A stretch of DNA of 64,000 nt, from NCBI RefSeq assembly GCF_014649535.1, contig NZ_BMTF01000005.1:316488-380487 (forward strand). The letters run 5' to 3'. This DNA is from Streptomyces gelaticus (GTDB lineage Bacteria > Actinomycetota > Actinomycetes > Streptomycetales > Streptomycetaceae). Positions 59,634 through 64,000 of the stretch are shown here, one piece after another. Numbering within the stretch: the first letter of the stretch is position 1; each line of letters starts with the position of its first letter. The notes below the pieces were generated by a model, which did no database searches, was not told where the DNA came from, and worked only from the letters and a program-made list of their open reading frames with translations. Made by a program: the position numbers and the translations under genes.

Positions 59634-61227
59634 ATGGCGGCGACAGGCAGGACACAGGGGCGCCGATGGCGCACAGGGCTGGGGAAGTCGGTCGGGGCGG
59701 TACTGGTGGCGGGTGCGCTGGCGGGGCTCGTTCCTGCGGACGCGGCAGCCCAGGGCGCGGAATCACGGACGACTGCGCCGACGGGCGCGGCCTCCCGCAC
59801 CACGGACGCCGACGGTGCAGGGGCCATGCGGAGGATCGACGCGTTCGTCCGCGACCGGCTCGACGCGACAGGTACGCCCGGCGCCGCACTCGCCGTGATC
59901 GAGGGCGGCCGCTTCGTGCACCAGCGCGGCTTCGGCGAGGACGGCCGGGGCCGGGCCGTCACACCGGACACTCCGTTCCTCTGGGGCTCGGTGTCCAAGC
60001 CGGTCACCGGCCTCGCCGTGATGCAGCTCGTGGAGGCGGGCCGGGTGAACCTCGACGAACCTGTGCGGACGTACCTCCCCCGGTTCAGGCTCGCCGACCC
60101 GGACATGTCCGACCGCATCACGGTCCGGCACCTGCTCACCAACACCAGCGGCATCCCCGCCTCCGCAAGTGGCGAGATCGGCGACCGCTACGACAACGCA
60201 CCGGGCGCCCTCGCCGACTCGGTCCGTGATCTCGCGCGGATCGCTCCGACCGCCCCGCCGGGTGAGTCGTACGCGTACTCCAGCGCCGGTTACGCCGTGC
60301 TCGGCGCGCTGGTCGAGGAGGTCTCGGGGCGACCGTTCGGCACGTACCTCCACGAGAAGATCCTCGATCCGCTCGGCATGGACCACGTCGTCGCCACCGA
60401 GCAGGACTTCGAGCGGGAACGGGTGACGCCCGGCCACCGATCCTTCTTCGGTGTCCCGGTGCGGTTCGACGCCCCGTACGACACCGCAGGCGTCCCCTTC
60501 GGCCATGTGGGCGGCAGCCTCAGGGACTTGACCCGCTTCGTCCGCGCCGAACTCGACGGCGGCCGGCTGGACGGGCGGCGGGTGCTCTCGGCGAAGGGAA
60601 CGGCCGACACGCAGCGTGGCCATGTCGCCGGCAGCGTCGGCCGCTACGGCCTCGGCTGGTCGGTCGGGACGCTCAAGGGCACCGGCGAGCGCATGGTCTG
60701 GAAGGACGGAGCGCTGCCCGGTCACCACGCCATGGTCATCATGCTGCCCGACAGCGACCGGGCCGTGATCGTCCTGCAGAACGCCTACCACCAGCTGCGC
60801 GCCCAGGAGTTCGGCGACGCGGCGTTCGGAGCGGCGCGGATGCTCTCCGGAGCGAGTCCCCGCACCACGCCGACGGACCCCCTCGCCCTCGTCCTGCCGT
60901 GGACCACGGCCGGCCTCGCCGCTGTCCTCCTGTTCTGCCTGGGCCCCGGCCCTGCGCCGCCTGCCCCGACGACGCGCGGCGGCCCGCGCCCGCTCCCGGC
61001 GCAGGATCGCGCTGACCACCACCGCGTCGCTCGCCACCACGCTGACCCTCGCGGCGCTCCTGTGGTGGCTGCCCTCGATCATGGGCGGCACGCCGGCCAT
61101 GGCACTGCTGTGGATCCCCGACGTGGGACGGAGCCTGGTGACCGCCGTCGCGCTCGCCCTGCTGCTCGCCGCGGAGCGTGCGGCCCTTGCCGCCTGGGAC
61201 CTACGACGCCCGCGGACCGCGCCATAA
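59634..61227 (+). pseudogene. Serine hydrolase (class C beta-lactamase-like) with a frameshift before its C-terminal TM domain
   Basis: Signal/TM start (RTGLGKSVGAVLVAGALAGLVPA), hydrolase with SVSK (FLWGSVSKPVTG), YSS (YAYSSAGYAVLG) and HxG-like GGSLRD, then TM1 LVLPWTTAGLAAVLLFCL near 60930. From about 60940 the homologous frame shifts by one base: the in-frame reading becomes Pro/Arg/His-rich, while another frame gives RRRIALTTTASLATTLTLAA, LLWWLPSIMGG and VGRSLVTAVALALLLAAE, ending at TAA 61225. Either a true one-base insertion in GGGCCCC or a sequence error. The catalytic domain is intact. Confidence 0.75.
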
Positions 61228-61234
61228 GCACAGG

Positions 61235-61270
61235 AAATCCCCGTTCCACAATTGCGGAACGGGGATTTTC
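61235..61270 (+). terminator. Terminator with T-run
   Basis: AAATCCCCGTTCC and GGAACGGGGATTT: 13-bp perfect stem with an 8-base loop, followed by TTTT. Ends the serine-hydrolase transcript. Confidence 0.9.
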
Positions 61271-61306
61271 TCACGTATATTGAATGGTTCTGTATGCCAT
61301 AAAAAA

Positions 61307-61326
61307 GGCCCCTCGAAAAGGGGGCC
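61307..61326. promoter_or_regulatory. Inverted repeat upstream of the helicase
   Basis: GGCCCC-TCGAAAAG-GGGGCC, 34 bases before the start, preceded by AAAAAA. It could be a regulator site such as the rifamycin-associated element reported upstream of helR genes, or a leader hairpin. I cannot recall the element's exact consensus, so this is only a candidate. Confidence 0.4.
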
Positions 61327-61359
61327 GACAAGAATCACCTTATCCGGCAGGGAGCGATT

Positions 61360-63594
61360 TTGTCAACTCGCGCAAACGGCGAATTGCAGAAGGAGCAGGA
61401 ATTCATCGACCGGCTCTACGACCGCGTCGACACGCTGCGCGGGGTCACCGCGCAGCACGTCGAGGACGCGTCGACCCCGGTGGGGAACGGGCAGCAGGCC
61501 CGTCTCGAACGCGATGTGCTCGTCGCCGAACGTTCCGGTCTGCTGGCAGCCCTGAACGCGGTGCACGGCTCACTGTGCTTCGGCCGAATCGATCTCCACG
61601 ACGGTACGGCGCACCATATCGGCCGTATCGGAATTCGCGAGGACGACACCGAACACACGCCCCTTCTGATCGACTGGCGGGCACCGGTCGCCCGGCCCTT
61701 CTATCTCGCCACCGGACATGTGCCCATGGGGCTGCGCAGGCGCAGGCACATCACCACCGAGGGCCGCACGGTCACCGAGCTGCACGACGAGATCCTCGAT
61801 CTCGGGGATCGCGAGCGCAGCGGCTTCGAGGACCCGAGCGGCGACGCCGTGCTGCTCGCCGCGCTCGGCTCCGCCCGTACCGGCCGCATGGGCGACATCG
61901 TGCGGACCATCCAGGCGGAGCAGGACCGCATCATCCGTGCCCCGCACCGCGGTGTCCTCGTCGTCGAGGGCGGCCCCGGCACGGGCAAGACGGCGGTCGC
62001 CCTGCACCGTGCGGCCTTCCTGCTGTACGAGCACCGTGAGCTGCTGGCCAAGCGCGTGGTGCTGGTCGTGGGTCCCAATCCGGCCTTCCTCCGTTACATC
62101 GGCGAGGTGCTGCCCGCCCTCGGCGAGACCGGGGTCATGCTCGCCACGCAGGCCGAGCTCTTTCCCGGTGTCCACGCCCACGGCACCGACACCCCCCGCG
62201 CGGCGGCCGTCAAGGGCGGCGCGGGGATGGCCGAGGCGCTCGCCCTCGCCGTACGCGACCGGCAGGTGCTGCCCGAGCCCGGCGCGCCGGTGGTCATCCC
62301 GCACGACGACGGGGACCTCGTCCTGGACTGGGAGATCGCCTACGAGGCCCGGCAGGCGGCCCGCGAAACCCGTCTGCCGCACAACCTCGCCCGTCCGTAC
62401 TTCGCGTTCCACGTCATCGACGCGCTCACCGCACAGCTCACCGAACGCATCGGCGCCGATCCGTACGGCGGCCCCAACTTCCTCGGCCCGGACGACATCG
62501 CCCAGCTCGGCAAGGGTGTCGCCGCGAGCGAGGAGGTGCACGCCGCCGTCGCGGAGCTGTGGCCGGTGCTCACCCCCGAGGACTTCCTCGCCGGCTATCT
62601 GGCCGAGCCCCTGTACCTGCCGGAGGAGGACGCCGAGGCCATCCGGCGCGTTCCCGGCGACCGTGAGTGGACCCCGGCCGATGTGCCGCTCCTCGACGAG
62701 GCGGCCGAGCTCCTCGGTTCGGACGACAGCGCCGAGCGGGCCGCCGCCGAGGCCGATCGCCTGCAGCGGGTCGCCTATGCGCAGGGCTTCCTGGATCTGT
62801 CCCGGGGTTCGGAGACGTACGAGTTCGAGGACGAGGAGTCCGAGGTCCTGGCCGCCCACGACGTCATCGACGCCGAACGGATGGCCGAGCGGCACGAGGA
62901 GGCCGACCACCGGAGCGCGGCCGAGCGGGCCGCTGCCGACCGGACGTGGGCGTTCGGGCACATCATCGTCGACGAGGCACAGGAACTGTCGCCGATGGCA
63001 TGGCGGTTGCTGATGCGCCGGTCACCGACGCGCTCGATGACCCTGGTCGGCGATCCGGCGCAGACCTCCGAGGAAGCGGGCGTCGGCTCGTGGGAAAGGA
63101 TCCTGGAGCCGTACGTCGGTGACCGCTTCGAGCACGTGAGGCTGGGGGTCAACTACCGTACGCCTGCGGAGATCATGGAGCTGGCCGCCGGGGTCGTACG
63201 TGCCGAGGATCCTTCGTTCGAACCGCCCGGATCGGTACGGTCCACCGGCCGGACGCCGTGGACACGGGACGCCGGTGCGGATCTGGCGGGCGCGGTGGCG
63301 GAGGCCGTCGCGGAGCTGACGCCCGAGGAGGGATGCCTCGCGGTGATCGCGCCGCGCGCCCTGCACGAGGAGGTCGCATCCGCGCTCGACGGAGTCACGG
63401 CCGGCGCCGAACCCGACCTCACCCGTACCGTGGTGCTGCTCGGCCCGCGCGAGGCCAAGGGGCTCGAATTCGACCACGTCCTGGTCGTGGAGCCGGGGCG
63501 CTTCGGAACCAGCGACCTGTACGTGGCGCTCACCCGGGCGACCCAGTGCCTGGGCATCGTCCACCGGGAAGAACTGCCCGAGCCGCTGCGCTGA
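61360..63594 (+). CDS. helR: HelR/HelD-like SF1 helicase (RNA polymerase recycling factor)
   Basis: 744 aa. A coiled N-terminal part (EFIDRLYDRVDTLRGVTAQHVED) that inserts into RNAP in the HelD family, Walker A GGPGTGKTAVALHRA, DEAQ-type motif IIVDEAQELSP, LVGDPAQTSE, LGVNYRTPAEIME and C-terminal GPREAKGLEFDHVLVVEP...YVALTRATQ. UvrD-like, but with HelD features. In Streptomyces HelR removes rifampicin-stalled RNAP and gives resistance. TTG start with GGGAG upstream; no ATG/GTG fits the family N-terminus. Confidence 0.85.
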   Translation: MSTRANGELQKEQEFIDRLYDRVDTLRGVTAQHVEDASTPVGNGQQARLERDVLVAERSGLLAALNAVHGSLCFGRIDLHDGTAHHIGRIGIREDDTEHTPLLIDWRAPVARPFYLATGHVPMGLRRRRHITTEGRTVTELHDEILDLGDRERSGFEDPSGDAVLLAALGSARTGRMGDIVRTIQAEQDRIIRAPHRGVLVVEGGPGTGKTAVALHRAAFLLYEHRELLAKRVVLVVGPNPAFLRYIGEVLPALGETGVMLATQAELFPGVHAHGTDTPRAAAVKGGAGMAEALALAVRDRQVLPEPGAPVVIPHDDGDLVLDWEIAYEARQAARETRLPHNLARPYFAFHVIDALTAQLTERIGADPYGGPNFLGPDDIAQLGKGVAASEEVHAAVAELWPVLTPEDFLAGYLAEPLYLPEEDAEAIRRVPGDREWTPADVPLLDEAAELLGSDDSAERAAAEADRLQRVAYAQGFLDLSRGSETYEFEDEESEVLAAHDVIDAERMAERHEEADHRSAAERAAADRTWAFGHIIVDEAQELSPMAWRLLMRRSPTRSMTLVGDPAQTSEEAGVGSWERILEPYVGDRFEHVRLGVNYRTPAEIMELAAGVVRAEDPSFEPPGSVRSTGRTPWTRDAGADLAGAVAEAVAELTPEEGCLAVIAPRALHEEVASALDGVTAGAEPDLTRTVVLLGPREAKGLEFDHVLVVEPGRFGTSDLYVALTRATQCLGIVHREELPEPLR

Positions 63595-63607
63595 CGCCAG
63601 GGGCGCC

Positions 63608-63784
63608 GTGGACGTGGAAGGCGCGGACGAGCCCGCCACCGAGTTCGTCCTCCCGGACTCCGGTGGCGTCGGCCGGTACGACTTCTTCGACGCGGTTCAG
63701 GTCCACGGGGCGCGTCATCGCTCCGGGCGCCGACCGGTCCGGGTACGACCGGCTGGACCGTCCGGCTCTTCGCACCGTCGGTGA
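63608..63784 (+). CDS. Short ORF downstream of the helicase, possibly a gene remnant
   Basis: 58 codons from GTG 63608, starting MDVEGADEPATEFVLPDSGG then VGRYDFFDAVQVHGARHRSG. The first half looks protein-like but the rest becomes Arg/Pro-rich, as in frameshifted or non-coding high-GC sequence. It follows the helicase by 13 bases. Probably a decayed fragment; no function assigned. Confidence 0.3.
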   Translation: MDVEGADEPATEFVLPDSGGVGRYDFFDAVQVHGARHRSGRRPVRVRPAGPSGSSHRR

Positions 63785-63872
63785 CTTCGTTGAAGACCGT
63801 GATTCACCGAGGCACTGCCATCGACGCCGATCCGCAGGGAGTCCCGCTCACGGAATGGGCCGCACAGCAGAA

Positions 63873-63904
63873 CAGGCCCGCGCTGATCTCTCAGCACGGG
63901 CCTG
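63873..63904 (+). terminator. Hairpin downstream of the helicase
   Basis: CAGGCCCGCGCTGA-TCTC-TCAGCACGGGCCTG: 14-bp arms with one mismatch. Confidence 0.55.
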
Positions 63905-64000
63905 ACCTGGTCTTACGGCTGTCGGGGGTGCCTCTATGTCTTTCGTCAAGGCGCCCCTGTTGGGTTTGGGGTGGTTTGGGTGTGGTGGGGTCATGCGGCG
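63905..64000. other. G/T-rich end of the window
   Basis: GTTGGGTTTGGGGTGGTTTG and similar runs have strong strand asymmetry. No gene can be assigned; it may be the start of another element that continues beyond the window. Confidence 0.3.

Overview
The window is a stretch of a Streptomyces-type actinobacterial chromosome. It is strongly G/C-rich with G/C-biased third codon positions. It has many GTG/TTG starts, ATGA or GTGA stop-start overlaps and gene pairs typical of the genus (XRE/DUF5753 with DUF397, DUF3151, DUF5063, YbaB-RecR, ask-asd). The order pyrE-fba ... purA ... ybaB-recR ... ask-asd matches the conserved core arm of Streptomyces chromosomes. A perfect 14-bp parS site (156-169) fits a position fairly near oriC.

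1-18064 is mostly core metabolism: pyrE end, fba, a PatB/MalY-type aminotransferase, a truncated ankyrin-like ORF, an MFS exporter, DUF3151, the tryptophan-to-anthranilate genes kynA-kynU-kynB, a two-component pair, a P450, a small membrane protein, a GbsR/MarR-controlled ABC exporter whose palindromic operator fills the -35/-10 spacer, a diacylglycerol-kinase-like protein, and purA.

18171-30749 is a defence-type island placed directly after the purA terminator. It starts with an AAA/OLD-like ATPase plus RloB pair (AbiL-like), followed by a type I restriction-modification locus. The R-M locus is split: hsdM-hsdS, then an XRE-DUF5753/DUF397 pair, a palindrome-rich spacer, two coupled small unknown genes, then hsdR and a YgjP-like metallopeptidase. 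A divergent PucR-like regulator and a second sliding-clamp gene (dnaN paralogue) with an altered C-terminus and its own palindromic operator follow at the distal edge.

33.8-47.7 kb carries a small-molecule-kinase-fold protein, a probable IS200/IS605 right-end scar, a secreted propeller/Ig-like protein, a membrane Ser/Thr kinase, a class III aminotransferase, a GntR regulator, a SLATT-domain membrane protein, ybaB-recR, a DUF5063 protein and a secreted LamG protein.

47.7-64.0 kb holds ask-asd behind a leader with a perfect 16-bp inverted repeat, an ECF-like sigma factor with a coupled membrane partner, SURF1, an S9 peptidase, a methyltransferase, a SnoaL-like protein, a secreted SGNH lipase, a TetR regulator divergent from a frameshifted serine hydrolase, and a HelR/HelD-like helicase.

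The best candidates for something not well described are: the type I R-M locus with an embedded regulator pair and palindrome-dense spacer; the second clamp beside it; the inverted-repeat leader of ask; and the lone IS605-type right end. Family assignments come from motifs read by eye. No database search was run.
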